Part shown: piece after piece, positions 13,572-23,751 of the stretch | Layout: every line of letters starts with the position of its first letter | How positions within the stretch are numbered: position 1 is the stretch's first letter | Assembly: GCF_018881755.1 (NCBI RefSeq) | Contig: NZ_JACVPS010000006.1 | Span: forward strand, 62,001-126,000 | Reading direction: 5' to 3' | Length of the DNA: 64,000 bases | Source of the DNA: Polynucleobacter finlandensis | GTDB lineage: Bacteria > Pseudomonadota > Gammaproteobacteria > Burkholderiales > Burkholderiaceae | The notes under the pieces: generated by a model | The model's database searches: none | Told to the model about the DNA's origin: nothing | What the model saw: only the letters and a program-made list of their open reading frames with translations | Made by a program: the position numbers and the translations under genes

Positions 13572-14792
13572 TTAGATAATTCCTTTTTTGCGCAGTTGCT
13601 CTATCGCTTGAGTATCTAGCTTGAGGCGCTCATGCAATATCGCATCGGTATGCTGACCTAAGGTTGGCGGTGGCATCCGCAGCTCCACTGGCGTTTTGGA
13701 GAGACGCATTGGACTGGCGACTAGCTTCATTTGGCCAGTGGTGGGGTGAGGTACATGGAGCTCAATCTCACGCGCTTTAACTTGCTCGTTCTCAAAAACT
13801 TCCTTGAAATTATTAATGGGTCCACAAGGTACGCGTGCTGTTTCAAGCAAGGTAATCCATTCTGCTTTGGTTTTCTTGCGAGTCATTTCTTCTAGCAAAG
13901 GAACCAATTGCTTGCGATGTTGAACACGCAGGGGGTTTTCACAATAGAGCGGATTGTCTGCGAGATGGGCTTCGCCCCCCGCAGTGACGAAGTGTTTAAA
14001 TTGACCGTTATTCCCAGCGGCAACAATGATCCAGCCGTCGGCTGTCGGGAGGGTTTGGTAAGGAACGATGGTTGGAGAAGCATTGCCCCAGCGTAATGGG
14101 ACTTCATCAGAGCACAAATAAGCACTTGCTACGTTGGCCATCACCGCAATCTGAGTATCTAAGAGTGCCATGTCGATATATTGACCTTCTCCAGTGCGAT
14201 CACGATGCACCACGGCGGCCAAAATGGCTGTGCTGGCATACATGCCAGTAAAGATATCGGCAATGGCAACACCGGCTTTTTGGGGGCTTGCCCCAGTAAA
14301 TTCATGCTCCTCGCCGGTCACGCTCATAAAGCCACCCATACCTTGGACGATGAAGTCATACCCTGGGCGATGGGCATAAGGGCCTGTTTGACCAAATCCC
14401 GTTATGGAACAGTAGATTAGGTCAGATTTGACCTTTTTAAGGCTCTCGTAGTCCAAACCATACTTTTTGAGCTGATCGACTTTGTAATTTTCAATGACGA
14501 TATCCGATTCAGCGGCCAACTTGCGGATGATTTCTTGGCCTTCTGGTTGGCTAATATCGACCGTAATCGACTGTTTATTGCGGTTAATCGCGATGAAATA
14601 GGCGGTTTCTTCGGTATCTTTGCCTTGGGCGTCTTTCGCAAAGGGAGGCCCCCAGTGGCGAGTGTCGTCCCCAGCTCCTGGCCGCTCGACCTTGATCACG
14701 TCGGCACCAAGGTCGGCGAGGTTTTGCGCACACCAAGGTCCAGCTAGCACCCGGCTTAGATCTAAAACACGTATATGACTTAAGGCTCCCAT
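13572..14792 (-). CDS. CaiB/BaiF class III CoA transferase
   Basis: A 406-residue enzyme that moves CoA between carboxylic acids through an aspartyl anhydride. The N-terminal LSHIRVLDLSRVLAGPWCAQ, ADVIKVERPGAGDDTRHWGP and ENYKVDQLKKYGLDY are family hallmarks. The likely catalytic Asp is D179 in KAGVAIADIFTG. Length is typical. It is 5 bases upstream of the MFS carrier on the same strand and divergent from parE. Family members include formyl-CoA and succinyl-CoA:acid transferases; the specific acid here is unknown. Confidence 0.85.
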   Translation of the reverse strand: MGALSHIRVLDLSRVLAGPWCAQNLADLGADVIKVERPGAGDDTRHWGPPFAKDAQGKDTEETAYFIAINRNKQSITVDISQPEGQEIIRKLAAESDIVIENYKVDQLKKYGLDYESLKKVKSDLIYCSITGFGQTGPYAHRPGYDFIVQGMGGFMSVTGEEHEFTGASPQKAGVAIADIFTGMYASTAILAAVVHRDRTGEGQYIDMALLDTQIAVMANVASAYLCSDEVPLRWGNASPTIVPYQTLPTADGWIIVAAGNNGQFKHFVTAGGEAHLADNPLYCENPLRVQHRKQLVPLLEEMTRKKTKAEWITLLETARVPCGPINNFKEVFENEQVKAREIELHVPHPTTGQMKLVASPMRLSKTPVELRMPPPTLGQHTDAILHERLKLDTQAIEQLRKKGII

Positions 14793-14857
14793 GCTCTAAT
14801 TTTGGCATGGATGATGGGGTAATTCGGGAAAAGTTCCGACTTTGCCTCAGACATGAC

Positions 14858-14863
14858 TACAAT
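14858..14863 (+). promoter_or_regulatory. Candidate -10 box of parE, very close to the start codon
   Basis: TACAAT ends eight bases before the parE ATG at 14872 and no Shine-Dalgarno sequence lies between, so the transcript would have almost no leader. The -35 (TTCCGA at 14834-14839) is weak. Confidence 0.4.
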
Positions 14864-14871
14864 TTGCGCGC

Positions 14872-16860
14872 ATGGCTACCCGTAAAACCTCTGAATACAG
14901 CGAATCATCAATCCAAGTCCTAAAAGGACTGGAACCAGTCCGTCAGCGGCCTGGAATGTACACGCGCACCGACAATCCCCTACATGTGATCCAGGAAGTC
15001 CTGGATAACGCTTCTGACGAAGCCCTTGGTGGTTTTGGTAAGCACATTACCGTTACTTTGCACACTGATAGCAGTGTGAGTGTTGAGGATGATGGCCGTG
15101 GTATTCCGGTGGGAATGCATCCGACTGAGAAATTGCCGGTCGTGGAGATTGTCTTCACCCAGTTACATGCAGGTGGTAAGTTTGAAAAAGGTAGCGGCGG
15201 TGCTTATGCCTTCTCTGGCGGTTTGCATGGTGTTGGCGTGTCTGTTACGAATGCCTTATCCAAGCGCTTAGAAGTTACCGTATGGCGTGAAGGCCAAGTA
15301 TCAACACTGACTTTTGCAGACGGCAGAGTCATCGAGAAGCTGAAAACACGCGCTTCAGGTAAGGACGACAAGTCGCACGGTACGCGAGTTCGTGCCTGGC
15401 CTGATGGTAAATATTTTGATAACTCAGCGATCCCGATGCCTGAGTTAATTCGTCTACTGAGATCAAAGGCGGTATTGCTGCCAGGCGTCAAAGTGACTTT
15501 GATTCAAGAAAAATCTGGTGATAGCCAAACTTGGCAATACGCCCAAGGTTTACGTGGTTACTTAAATGAAGCTATAGCGCAAGCTGGTCATGGTGCTGAA
15601 GTGATTCCACCATTTGAAGCTGAGCAATACGCAACTGGCAATGGCGATGATGATTCATTCGCTGAGGGCGAGGGCGCAGCTTGGGTTGTCGCCTGGACTG
15701 AAGATGGTCCGCCAGTGCGTGAAAGTTACGTCAATTTAATTCCAACACCTGCTGGCGGCACGCATGAAAGCGGCTTGCGTGAAGGTTTATTTAACGCAGT
15801 AAAAGGTTTTATCGAGATGCATGCGCTGCAACCCAAAGGTGTGAAGCTTATGCCTGAGGACGTATTTGCACGCGCTTCCTTTATTTTGTCAGCAAAAGTA
15901 TTGGATCCACAGTTCCAAGGTCAGATTAAAGAGCGCTTAAATTCACGTGATGCCGTTCGCCTGGTTTCTGGCTATACAAAATCTGCTTTAGAGCTTTGGC
16001 TAAATGAGCATGTTGATTACGGTCGCAAGTTGGCTGATTTGGTGATTAAGCAAGCCCAAGCAAGAACACGCGCCGGGCAAAAGGTAGAAAAGAAAAAATC
16101 TTCTGGTGTAGCTGTTCTGCCTGGCAAGCTCACCGATTGTGAGAGCCAAGACATCGGCATGAATGAAATCTTCTTAGTTGAGGGAGATTCCGCCGGTGGT
16201 TCAGCGAAGATGGGTCGCAATAAAGAATACCAAGCCATTCTGCCTTTACGCGGGAAGGTTCTCAATACTTGGGAAGCCGAGCGCGACCGCCTATTTGCCA
16301 ATAATGAAGTTCACGATATCGCCGTAGCGATTGGCGTTGATCCCCATGGCGCTAATGACACTCCTGATTTATCAAACCTTCGTTACGGCAAGGTTTGTAT
16401 TTTGTCCGATGCAGACGTTGATGGTGCGCACATTCAAGTTCTGTTATTAACCCTGTTCTATAAGCATTTTCCTAAATTGATTGATTTAGGGCATATCTAT
16501 ATTTCCCGCCCGCCTTTGTTTAGGGTTGATGCACCAGCACGCGGCAAGAAACCTGCGCAGAAAATCTATGCACTGGATGCAAGCGAGCTAACCGCGATTG
16601 AAGATAAGCTGCGTAAAGACGGTGTTAAAGAATCTGCTTGGCAAATCTCTCGCTTCAAAGGTTTGGGTGAGATGAGTGCCGAACAATTATGGGATACCAC
16701 CCTAAATCCAGATACCCGCCGTTTATTACCGGTGACTTTAGGTGCATGGACACAAGATGAAACAATCAAGACTATGGACATGTTGATGGGTAAATCAGAA
16801 TCCGGTGCGCGTCGCGATTGGTTAGAAGAGCGCGGTAATGAAGTTGAGGCAGATATTTAA
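14872..16860 (+). CDS. parE: DNA topoisomerase IV subunit B
   Basis: A 662-residue ATPase subunit of topoisomerase IV, which unlinks daughter chromosomes. N-terminal GHKL ATPase: [16 protein letters not shown] (catalytic Glu and Mg-binding Asn), DDGRGIPVG and [14 protein letters not shown]. The TOPRIM domain shows [20 protein letters not shown] and [10 protein letters not shown]. Length and the [20 protein letters not shown] start are normal for betaproteobacterial ParE rather than GyrB. It overlaps parC by one base, giving equal synthesis of the two subunits. Confidence 0.95.
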   Translation: MATRKTSEYSESSIQVLKGLEPVRQRPGMYTRTDNPLHVIQEVLDNASDEALGGFGKHITVTLHTDSSVSVEDDGRGIPVGMHPTEKLPVVEIVFTQLHAGGKFEKGSGGAYAFSGGLHGVGVSVTNALSKRLEVTVWREGQVSTLTFADGRVIEKLKTRASGKDDKSHGTRVRAWPDGKYFDNSAIPMPELIRLLRSKAVLLPGVKVTLIQEKSGDSQTWQYAQGLRGYLNEAIAQAGHGAEVIPPFEAEQYATGNGDDDSFAEGEGAAWVVAWTEDGPPVRESYVNLIPTPAGGTHESGLREGLFNAVKGFIEMHALQPKGVKLMPEDVFARASFILSAKVLDPQFQGQIKERLNSRDAVRLVSGYTKSALELWLNEHVDYGRKLADLVIKQAQARTRAGQKVEKKKSSGVAVLPGKLTDCESQDIGMNEIFLVEGDSAGGSAKMGRNKEYQAILPLRGKVLNTWEAERDRLFANNEVHDIAVAIGVDPHGANDTPDLSNLRYGKVCILSDADVDGAHIQVLLLTLFYKHFPKLIDLGHIYISRPPLFRVDAPARGKKPAQKIYALDASELTAIEDKLRKDGVKESAWQISRFKGLGEMSAEQLWDTTLNPDTRRLLPVTLGAWTQDETIKTMDMLMGKSESGARRDWLEERGNEVEADI

Positions 16861-19307
16861 TGGCTACTAAAAAAACACCAGGCACATCCGATCTGGATCA
16901 GGCTGATTTATTTTCTGGCGTTGACGAGATAAATATTGTTGAGATTCCGAAGTCCACCGCAAAAGTAGCATCTGCTGGTGGCCCTAAGGATCCACATGAT
17001 CCAAAGGTTGTGGAATTAAACGAAGACGACAAAGATAGTTTGACGCTAGCTGTTTATGCCGAGCGCGCCTACTTGGATTACGCTATTAGCGTTGTGAAGG
17101 GTCGGGCATTGCCTGATGTGGCGGATGGTCAAAAACCTGTCCAGCGCCGTATTTTGTTCTCGATGAGCGAGATGGGGCTGCGTGCCGATGCGAAACCCGT
17201 CAAGAGCGCCCGCGTTGTGGGCGATGTGCTCGGTAAGTTTCATCCGCATGGCGACCAATCTGCATATGACGCATTAGTACGTTTGGCACAAAGTTTTTCT
17301 CTGCGATACCCCTTAATTGATGGTCAAGGTAACTTTGGCTCACGCGATGGTGATGGCGCTGCTGCAATGCGTTACACGGAGGCACGCTTAACCAAGATTG
17401 CGAACTTACTACTAAGCGAGATTGACGAGGGTACGGTCGATTTCACGGCGAACTATGATGGTTCATTCCAAGAGCCTAAGTTATTGCCAGCGCGTTTACC
17501 ATTTGTTTTGCTCAACGGCGCCTCAGGAATTGCTGTTGGTATGGCAACCGAGATTCCATCGCATAACTTGCGTGAAGTAGCTGCAGCAGCAATTGCTTTA
17601 ATGAAGACCCCTAAACTTTCTACAGCTGAATTGCTGGAGATTATTCCTGGACCAGACTTCCCAGGCGGTGGCCAAATTATTTCAACGCCAGCAGACATTG
17701 CTCAGATTTATGAAGCTGGTCGCGGTAGCCTGAAAGTTCGTGCGCGTTGGTCAGTTGAAGAGCTTGCTCGCGGTCAGTGGCAGATTGTGGTGAATGAACT
17801 TCCTCCAGCAACCTCATCACAACGGGTGCTGCAAGAGATTGAGGAGATTACCAATCCAAAAGTCAGGGTCGGCAAGAAATCCTTAACGCCCGAGCAAAAT
17901 AATCTCAAATCCACCATTCTGAATGTGTTGGACGGTGTTCGTGATGAATCTAGTAAGGACGCAGCTGTACGCTTGGTTTTTGAACCGAAGAGCAAAAACA
18001 TTGACGTGAATGAGTTCGTCAATCTCTTGCTAGCACACACCTCTTTAGAGTCCAATGCGCCAATGAACTTGGTGATGATTGGCAATGATGGTCGACCACG
18101 TCAAAAAGGCCTAAAAGAAATTATTTCCGAGTGGATTGCGTTCCGGGTTGCTACTGTTACGCGGCGCACCCAATATCGCCTCGGTAAAGTCAAAGACCGT
18201 ATGCATATTTTGGAAGGGCGTTTAACCGTTCTTCTGAACATTGATAAGGTGATTAAGATCATTCGCAATAGCGATGAGCCTAAAGCCGACTTAATCAAAG
18301 AGTTCAAACTCAGCGATCGTCAAGCTGAAGATATTCTTGATATTCGTTTGCGTCAGTTAGCTCGCCTTGAGGGTATCAAGATCGAGCAAGAGCTCAAAGA
18401 GTTGAAAGCTGAACGCGATGAATTAGAAGGCTTACTCCAAAGTGATACTGTTTTGCGTAAGCGCATCATCAAAGAAATCGAATCTGATATGAAGGATTAC
18501 GGCGATGATCGTCGCACCTTGATTCAGGAAGATAAGCGCGCGGTTGCAGAGACTAAAGTGATTGATGAGCCTGTTACGGTGATTGTTTCCCAAAAAGGTT
18601 GGGTACGCGTTCGGCAAGGTCATGAGCACGATGCTACCCAGTTTGGCTTTAAGGCCGGCGATGCGATGTATTCCACCTTTGAATGCCGTACGGTAGATGT
18701 TATGCAAGGATTTGGTAGTGATGGTCGCGTCTACACCGTGCCCGTGAGTGAGTTGCCAGGTGCTCGTGGTGATGGCTCGCCATTAACCAGCTATGTCAAT
18801 CTAGCCCCTGGTTCGCAGATGGTGGCTTATTACGCTGGTCAACCAGATGATCTTGTCTTGATTTCGACCAGATCGGGCAATGGATTCTTGGCCAATGTCG
18901 CTGATATGACAACACGTAATAAGGCCGGCAAATCCTTCGTTGGTATCGATGCCAAGTTCCCTGGTGGCGATGCACCTTTAGGCGCAGCTAAAGTGAAGCT
19001 TGGCATGAAACAGGTTGCCTGCCTATCTGAAGCCTCTAAGTTATTGGTCTTCCCATTAGATGAGTTAAAACGCTTGCCAACAGGCGGCAAGGGTGTGATC
19101 TTGATGGGCTTAGATGGAGCAGAGAAGTTAGCTTCAGCGATCGCTGTTGGTCCTGATGGCGCCACATATTCTGGTGCGGGTCGCGCCGGTAAGCCAACAG
19201 AACTCTCTTTGGACGCTAAAACCTTGAAGTCATTCGCTGGCAATCGTGCTCGCAAGGGCCATTTTGTTGAGCCTCGCCTGAAGGATGGCAAGCTTAAAGC
19301 AAACTAA
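16860..19307 (+). CDS. parC: DNA topoisomerase IV subunit A
   Basis: An 815-residue breakage-reunion subunit. The active-site Tyr is Y172 in [17 protein letters not shown]. The quinolone-target region reads [19 protein letters not shown], with Gln133 where E. coli ParC has Ser80. An acidic, probably disordered extension of about 55 residues precedes the winged-helix domain, and a beta-pinwheel-like C-terminal domain follows residue 560. The ATG overlaps the parE stop (TAATG). A terminator lies 29 bases downstream. Confidence 0.95.
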   Translation: MATKKTPGTSDLDQADLFSGVDEINIVEIPKSTAKVASAGGPKDPHDPKVVELNEDDKDSLTLAVYAERAYLDYAISVVKGRALPDVADGQKPVQRRILFSMSEMGLRADAKPVKSARVVGDVLGKFHPHGDQSAYDALVRLAQSFSLRYPLIDGQGNFGSRDGDGAAAMRYTEARLTKIANLLLSEIDEGTVDFTANYDGSFQEPKLLPARLPFVLLNGASGIAVGMATEIPSHNLREVAAAAIALMKTPKLSTAELLEIIPGPDFPGGGQIISTPADIAQIYEAGRGSLKVRARWSVEELARGQWQIVVNELPPATSSQRVLQEIEEITNPKVRVGKKSLTPEQNNLKSTILNVLDGVRDESSKDAAVRLVFEPKSKNIDVNEFVNLLLAHTSLESNAPMNLVMIGNDGRPRQKGLKEIISEWIAFRVATVTRRTQYRLGKVKDRMHILEGRLTVLLNIDKVIKIIRNSDEPKADLIKEFKLSDRQAEDILDIRLRQLARLEGIKIEQELKELKAERDELEGLLQSDTVLRKRIIKEIESDMKDYGDDRRTLIQEDKRAVAETKVIDEPVTVIVSQKGWVRVRQGHEHDATQFGFKAGDAMYSTFECRTVDVMQGFGSDGRVYTVPVSELPGARGDGSPLTSYVNLAPGSQMVAYYAGQPDDLVLISTRSGNGFLANVADMTTRNKAGKSFVGIDAKFPGGDAPLGAAKVKLGMKQVACLSEASKLLVFPLDELKRLPTGGKGVILMGLDGAEKLASAIAVGPDGATYSGAGRAGKPTELSLDAKTLKSFAGNRARKGHFVEPRLKDGKLKAN

Positions 19308-19335
19308 TTCTTCTTATCCTCTGTATTAACAAAGA

Positions 19336-19366
19336 AACCCGGTCAGTGCACACTGCCGGGTTTTTT
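19336..19366 (+). terminator. Rho-independent terminator of parE-parC
   Basis: AACCCGGTCAGTG and CACTGCCGGGTT form a stem with one mismatch, followed by a T-run (TTTTTT). It lies between the convergent parC and xdhC genes. Confidence 0.85.
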
Positions 19367-19380
19367 CATTGTTACCTTAC

Positions 19381-20334
19381 TTACTTTGGACTGGCGATAC
19401 CGTACTTCACAGCAATCACCTCAGCCATGATCGACACAGCAATTTCTGGTGGGGTTAGTGCGCCAATGTGGAGCCCAACAGGACCATGTAATTTATCTAC
19501 TTGCGCTTTAGTAACATCAAATTCCAAGAGACGTTCTTTACGTTTCTGGGTGTTGATCTTGCTACCCAAGGCACCAACATAAAAAGCAGGGGACTTGAGA
19601 GCTTCCATGAGCGCCATGTCATCGAGTTTGGGGTCATGTGTGAGGGCTATTACAGCGGTATGGGCATCGATACCCAGCTCAAGCAAGACATCGTCAGGCA
19701 TGCCTTTAATAAAGGCGACATCATTTCGTGCAATACCTTCGGCATACTCCTCGCGCGGATCAATCACTATCACCTCAAAGTCTGAGGCTAATGCAAAGTC
19801 TGCTGTATACAGTGATAGCTGACCAGCACCAATCAGTACCATGCGCCAGCGTGGTCCATAGGTAGTGCGCATGACCTTCTCATTGCAGAAGAAAAGATCG
19901 TTTCGATCACCATCTTCCAATGTGGACTTGCCAGTTAAAAGATCAACGCTGCGCAGGGTAATTTGCTGTGATGAGATGGCATTGAGGAGCTTTTCTAGAA
20001 CCGCCAGCTCAGGTTTTGGTTCTATGAGTAATCTGAGGGTGCCGCCACAAGGAATGCCAAAACGAGCTGCCTCTTGTTGACTGACGCCATAAACAACCAT
20101 TTCAGGTATGTTACGCGTCAGAATCTCCGTCTGTACGCGGCGGATAAGATCATCCTCAACGCAACCGCCAGATACTGATCCTGCAACTTGCCCGTCCTGA
20201 CGAATGGCTAGCCAAGAACCCACCGGCCTTGGTGCGGAGCCCCAGGTTTGTACAACTGTGGCAATCGCTACTGGATGACCGGCCTTAAGCCAGTCAACAG
20301 CGGACTTGAGAACGCTTAAATCGGTGCTGTTCAT
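19381..20334 (-). CDS. XdhC/CoxI family molybdenum-enzyme maturation factor
   Basis: A 317-residue protein. The N-terminal XdhC domain has IATVVQTWGSAPRPVGSWLA and SVSGGCVEDDLIRR; the C-terminal Rossmann domain starts MVLIGAGQLSLYTADFALAS. XdhC proteins bind and protect molybdenum cofactor and help add the essential sulfur before insertion into xanthine-dehydrogenase or CO-dehydrogenase type enzymes. It is divergent from a MocA-like gene and close to CoxD/CoxE-type genes, supporting a shared maturation role. No molybdenum enzyme itself is in the window. Confidence 0.85.
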   Translation of the reverse strand: MNSTDLSVLKSAVDWLKAGHPVAIATVVQTWGSAPRPVGSWLAIRQDGQVAGSVSGGCVEDDLIRRVQTEILTRNIPEMVVYGVSQQEAARFGIPCGGTLRLLIEPKPELAVLEKLLNAISSQQITLRSVDLLTGKSTLEDGDRNDLFFCNEKVMRTTYGPRWRMVLIGAGQLSLYTADFALASDFEVIVIDPREEYAEGIARNDVAFIKGMPDDVLLELGIDAHTAVIALTHDPKLDDMALMEALKSPAFYVGALGSKINTQKRKERLLEFDVTKAQVDKLHGPVGLHIGALTPPEIAVSIMAEVIAVKYGIASPK

Positions 20335-20377
20335 GCTTTATCTTTTGTTTTTGAAATATCTATTTATTATCACCCTA

Positions 20378-21025
20378 ATGAACACACTAGGAATATCCCC
20401 CAACGCATCGATTCGTTTAGCAGTCTTATTGCTTGCGGCTGGCGAGGGTAGCCGCTTGGGATCTCATCCTAAAGCGCTTCTTAAAAGAGATGGCCAGTCG
20501 CTTTTAAGGCGGTTTTGCACTGCCTTGGTGACATTTGAGCCGGTTCAATTTGTTGTGGTGACAGGCTTTCATGCGGACCTCATTGAGAATGAGATTGATT
20601 CCATCCAACAAGTCTCACCATTTCCCATTACCGTCGTTAGAAATTTATCCTCAAAAGATGGTCAGGCAACATCCGTGCGCTTGGGCCTTGAATCCTTGCA
20701 AGGTCAATACGATGTGCTGTTGGTGGCACTATCTGATCAACCTGGGATTGGATCACCAGAAGTGCAAGCCTTGCTTGATGAGTATTCTCATAAAGAGAAA
20801 GATCAGGAAGTGATTTTGCCAATCGTTGATAACAGGAGAGGTAATCCTGTTTTATTTTCCTATGCCGCTATCAACGATATTTTGGCTATTCCAGACATGG
20901 TATGCCGCCCATACATGGACAAGCACCCAGAACTACTGAGGTTAATGCAAACAGAGCTTCAAGGATTTGTGCTGGATGTCGACACCTTTGAAGACATCCA
21001 ACGAGAAAAGCTCACATTGAGCTGA
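20378..21025 (+). CDS. MocA-like molybdenum cofactor cytidylyltransferase
   Basis: A 215-residue nucleotidyltransferase with the GT-A type N-terminus VLLLAAGEGSRLGSHPKALL (pyrophosphorylase motif), then VVVTGFHADLIENEI and LLVALSDQPGIGSPEVQALL. The MocA/MobA-like family transfers CMP or GMP to molybdopterin. ATG 20378 is chosen because an earlier in-frame start would lie inside the divergent xdhC. There is no ribosome site, but TATTAT ends seven bases upstream, so the mRNA may be leaderless. The xdhC neighbour favours MCD-type cofactor formation for a hydroxylase. Confidence 0.8.
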   Translation: MNTLGISPNASIRLAVLLLAAGEGSRLGSHPKALLKRDGQSLLRRFCTALVTFEPVQFVVVTGFHADLIENEIDSIQQVSPFPITVVRNLSSKDGQATSVRLGLESLQGQYDVLLVALSDQPGIGSPEVQALLDEYSHKEKDQEVILPIVDNRRGNPVLFSYAAINDILAIPDMVCRPYMDKHPELLRLMQTELQGFVLDVDTFEDIQREKLTLS

Positions 21026-21028
21026 TTT

Positions 21029-21487
21029 TTAAATCTCAGCAATCAACTCAATTTCAACGCAAGCCCCCAAAGGAATTTGCGCTACACCAAAGGCACTGCG
21101 TGCATGCTTACCAGCATCACCAAAGACTTCAAAAAGTAACTCTGAGCAGCCATTAATCACTAAGTGTTGCTCGGTGTATTCAGATGTCGAGTTCACGAGC
21201 CCCATGACTTTGACAATGCGCTTTACTTTGTCTAGTGAACCAAGATGACTCTGCAATGTGGAGATCAAATCAATTGCGATAGATCTAGCTGCAGCTTTAC
21301 CAGTTACAGTATTCATGTCCACGCCCAATTTTCCAACCCATGGCTTGCCGTCCCGCTTAGCAATATGACCGGATAAAAATACCGTGTTGCCTGTGGTAGC
21401 AGCCATAACATAGGCAGCAGCAGGGGGTCCTGGTGGTGGCAGGTCAATTCCAAGGGATTTTAAGCGATCGCTAATATTGGTAGTCAT
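21029..21487 (-). CDS. RidA/YjgF/UK114 family protein
   Basis: A 152-residue member of the Rid superfamily of trimeric deaminases that remove reactive enamine and imine intermediates. GNTVFLSGHIAKRDGKPWVG, TGKAAARSIAIDLISTLQSH and the C-terminal ARSAFGVAQIPLGACVEIEL fit the fold. The last block keeps the position of the usual catalytic Arg (R-x-A...) in altered form. It belongs to the longer YjgF-like subgroup that often sits in catabolic clusters, so housekeeping RidA activity is not certain. It is 47 bases downstream of the VWA gene on the same strand. Confidence 0.8.
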   Translation of the reverse strand: MTTNISDRLKSLGIDLPPPGPPAAAYVMAATTGNTVFLSGHIAKRDGKPWVGKLGVDMNTVTGKAAARSIAIDLISTLQSHLGSLDKVKRIVKVMGLVNSTSEYTEQHLVINGCSELLFEVFGDAGKHARSAFGVAQIPLGACVEIELIAEI

Positions 21488-21534
21488 ATGGTTTCTCTAG
21501 GGATAAATATACGTTTGAAATGAATGACTTGATC

Positions 21535-22710
21535 TTACTTTGAAAGTTGGCGCATGGCACTTTCTAAGCCATTCAATGTAACTGGATACATCCTATCTTT
21601 CATGAGTTTTTGCATAATATCGATCGATTGACGATATTGCCAGACCGATTCAGGTTCGGGGTTAAGCCAGGCAAAATGAGGGAAGTGATCAATCAGGCGA
21701 TTGACCCAGGTTGCCCCGGCTTCTGGGTTGTTGTATTCAACGGAACCGTTTGGGCTCAAAATTTCATAGGGCGACATCGTGGCGTCTCCCACAAAAATAA
21801 GCTTGTATTCAGGACCATATTTATTGATGATGTCTTGAGTTTTTGTAACTTGATCACGACGTCGACGATTGCTCTGCCACAAATTCTCGTACACGCAGTT
21901 ATGAAAGTAATAATGCTCAAGGTGTTTAAATTCTGTTTTGGCAGCAGAGAAGAGCTCTGCAATCCTTTGAATGTGATCATCCATCGAACCACCCACATCC
22001 ATTAGCAATAATACTTTTACTTGGTTGTGACGCTCAGGCCGCATTTGGATATCAAGCATGCCAGCATTGGCAGCGGTTGAATGTATCGTTTTGTCTAAGT
22101 CCAACTCTAGATGAGAGCCTTCTCTAGCAAAGCGTCTGAGTCTGCGTAATGCCAATTTGATATTGCGTGTACCCAAGGCGAGATCGCTGTCATAGTCTTT
22201 AAATTCTCGTGCTTCCCAGACTTTGATTGCGGTGCGATTGCCGGCACTTTCTCCGCCAATCCGAATACCTTCAGGGTGATAGTCACTATGACCAAAGGGG
22301 GACGAGCCACCTGCGCCAATCCACTTTTTGCCACCACCATGCCATTCCTTTTGTTCTTTCATGAGCTCTTCAAGACGTTTTTGCAGCGCCTCTGGTCCGC
22401 CCAGCTTCTTTAGTGCTGCTTTTTCTTCATCAGTCAATACGCGTTGGAGTTTTTTCTCTAACCAGTCGAGTGGAATATCTGGCTGGAGCGCAATAATTTG
22501 CTCGATACCATTGAAGTAGGCGCCAAAGACTTGATCAAAGCGATCAAAGTACTGTTCATCCTTGACCAGAGTCATTTTGGCCAATTGGTAAAAATCATCA
22601 ATGGAAGGCTCAATCACACCAGACTTGAGCGCCTCAAGTAGTGTCAAAAATTCTCTTACTGACACCGGCACTTTGGCATCCTTCAAATTGAGGAAAAATT
22701 GAATCAGCAT
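21535..22710 (-). CDS. VWA-domain protein, CoxE-like
   Basis: A 391-residue protein. The N-terminal half (FLNLKDAKVPVSVREFLTLL) is the CoxE-type helical region; the C-terminal half is a von Willebrand A domain with a MIDAS-like LLLMDVGGSMDDHIQRIAEL. It pairs with the MoxR ATPase encoded 24 bases upstream. Such MoxR-VWA pairs (CoxD-CoxE) act as metal-chelatase-like chaperones that mature molybdenum or other metalloenzymes. Neighbouring xdhC and mocA-type genes support the molybdenum link, but the client is not in view. Confidence 0.8.
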   Translation of the reverse strand: MLIQFFLNLKDAKVPVSVREFLTLLEALKSGVIEPSIDDFYQLAKMTLVKDEQYFDRFDQVFGAYFNGIEQIIALQPDIPLDWLEKKLQRVLTDEEKAALKKLGGPEALQKRLEELMKEQKEWHGGGKKWIGAGGSSPFGHSDYHPEGIRIGGESAGNRTAIKVWEAREFKDYDSDLALGTRNIKLALRRLRRFAREGSHLELDLDKTIHSTAANAGMLDIQMRPERHNQVKVLLLMDVGGSMDDHIQRIAELFSAAKTEFKHLEHYYFHNCVYENLWQSNRRRRDQVTKTQDIINKYGPEYKLIFVGDATMSPYEILSPNGSVEYNNPEAGATWVNRLIDHFPHFAWLNPEPESVWQYRQSIDIMQKLMKDRMYPVTLNGLESAMRQLSK

Positions 22711-22734
22711 CTAAATGAGTGGGTGATCTAGCGA

Positions 22735-23592
22735 TTAGCGATGATTGCGATTCATCATGACTAATCGTTCAAAGAGGTGAACATCTTGTTCGTTCTTCAG
22801 CAGAGCTCCATGCAAAGGCGGCACCACAATCTTTTCATCAGAGCTATAGAGGGCTTCGGCTGGGATATCTTCGGCCAAGAGAAGCTTTAACCAGTCAATC
22901 AATTCAGAAGTAGAAGGCTTTTTCTTAAGGCCCGGCAGGGCTCTGATTTGATAAAACGATTTGAGGGCTGCATCAAGTAGGCCTTGCTTAATGTTAGGGT
23001 GATGTACGTCCACAATACTTTGCATCGTGCCCGCATCCGGGAAAGAAATGTAATGAAAGAAGCAGCGACGCAAAAATGCGTCCGGCAATTCTTTTTCATT
23101 GTTCGAGGTGATGATGACAAGAGGGCGGTGCTTTGCTTTGATCAGTTCACGAGTTTCATAAACATAAAACTCCATGCGGTCAATTTCGCGCAGCAGATCA
23201 TTTGGAAACTCAATATCGGCTTTGTCAATTTCATCAATGAGTAGTACGGTAGGCTCGTTCGCTTCAAACGCTTGCCATAAGACACCCTTAACAATGTAGT
23301 TACGAATGTCATTTACTTTTTCATCACCCAACTGAGAATCGCGCAGACGACTAACAGCATCGTATTCATAGAGACCTTGTTGGGCCTTGGTGGTAGATTT
23401 GATATGCCATTGCAACAAGGGCATCTTCAGGGCAGCCGCGACTTCTTCTGCCAGCATCGTTTTGCCGGTTCCCGGTTCGCCTTTGATTAAAAGGGGGCGC
23501 TGTAAAGTAATCGCCGCATTAACAGCTAGTTTTAGATCGTCGGTGGCCACATAAGTTTGGGAGCCATCAAAGCGAGATTTATTCTGGGTCAT
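22735..23592 (-). CDS. MoxR-family AAA ATPase, CoxD-like
   Basis: A 285-residue AAA+ ATPase with Walker A GEPGTGKTMLAEE, Walker B VLLIDEIDKAD and sensor/arginine region DAFLRRCFFHYISFP. It matches CoxD-like members of the MoxR group, which work with a VWA partner to remodel or mature metalloenzymes; that partner is the next gene. The stop is 24 bases from the VWA start, so the two are co-transcribed. The gene is divergent from two small cytochromes c. Confidence 0.85.
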   Translation of the reverse strand: MTQNKSRFDGSQTYVATDDLKLAVNAAITLQRPLLIKGEPGTGKTMLAEEVAAALKMPLLQWHIKSTTKAQQGLYEYDAVSRLRDSQLGDEKVNDIRNYIVKGVLWQAFEANEPTVLLIDEIDKADIEFPNDLLREIDRMEFYVYETRELIKAKHRPLVIITSNNEKELPDAFLRRCFFHYISFPDAGTMQSIVDVHHPNIKQGLLDAALKSFYQIRALPGLKKKPSTSELIDWLKLLLAEDIPAEALYSSDEKIVVPPLHGALLKNEQDVHLFERLVMMNRNHR

Positions 23593-23716
23593 ATCGTGTT
23601 AAAAGTCCTTTATTGAGCGCCTCAGTATAGGTAAAAGGGAGGTAATTATCAGCGTTTTTGCCAATTTTTAGTGCTTATAAGACGGTTTTGCCTTCTCTCC
23701 GCTATACTTCCACAAC

Positions 23717-23730
23717 TTGTTCTGGATCAA
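23717..23730 (+). promoter_or_regulatory. Near-consensus FNR/ANR-like box
   Basis: TTGTTCTGGATCAA matches TTGAT-N4-ATCAA at nine of ten positions. Its centre is only about 28 bases before the cytochrome start codon at 23752. It is therefore too close for class II activation of that start and would fit repression or a chance match. Confidence 0.4.
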
Positions 23731-23751
23731 ACCGATTAAATAGTGATTTTT

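Noticed and set aside
18839..19291. 150-codon minus-strand open frame
   Set aside because: It is the antisense of the parC C-terminal domain and has no recognisable protein features.
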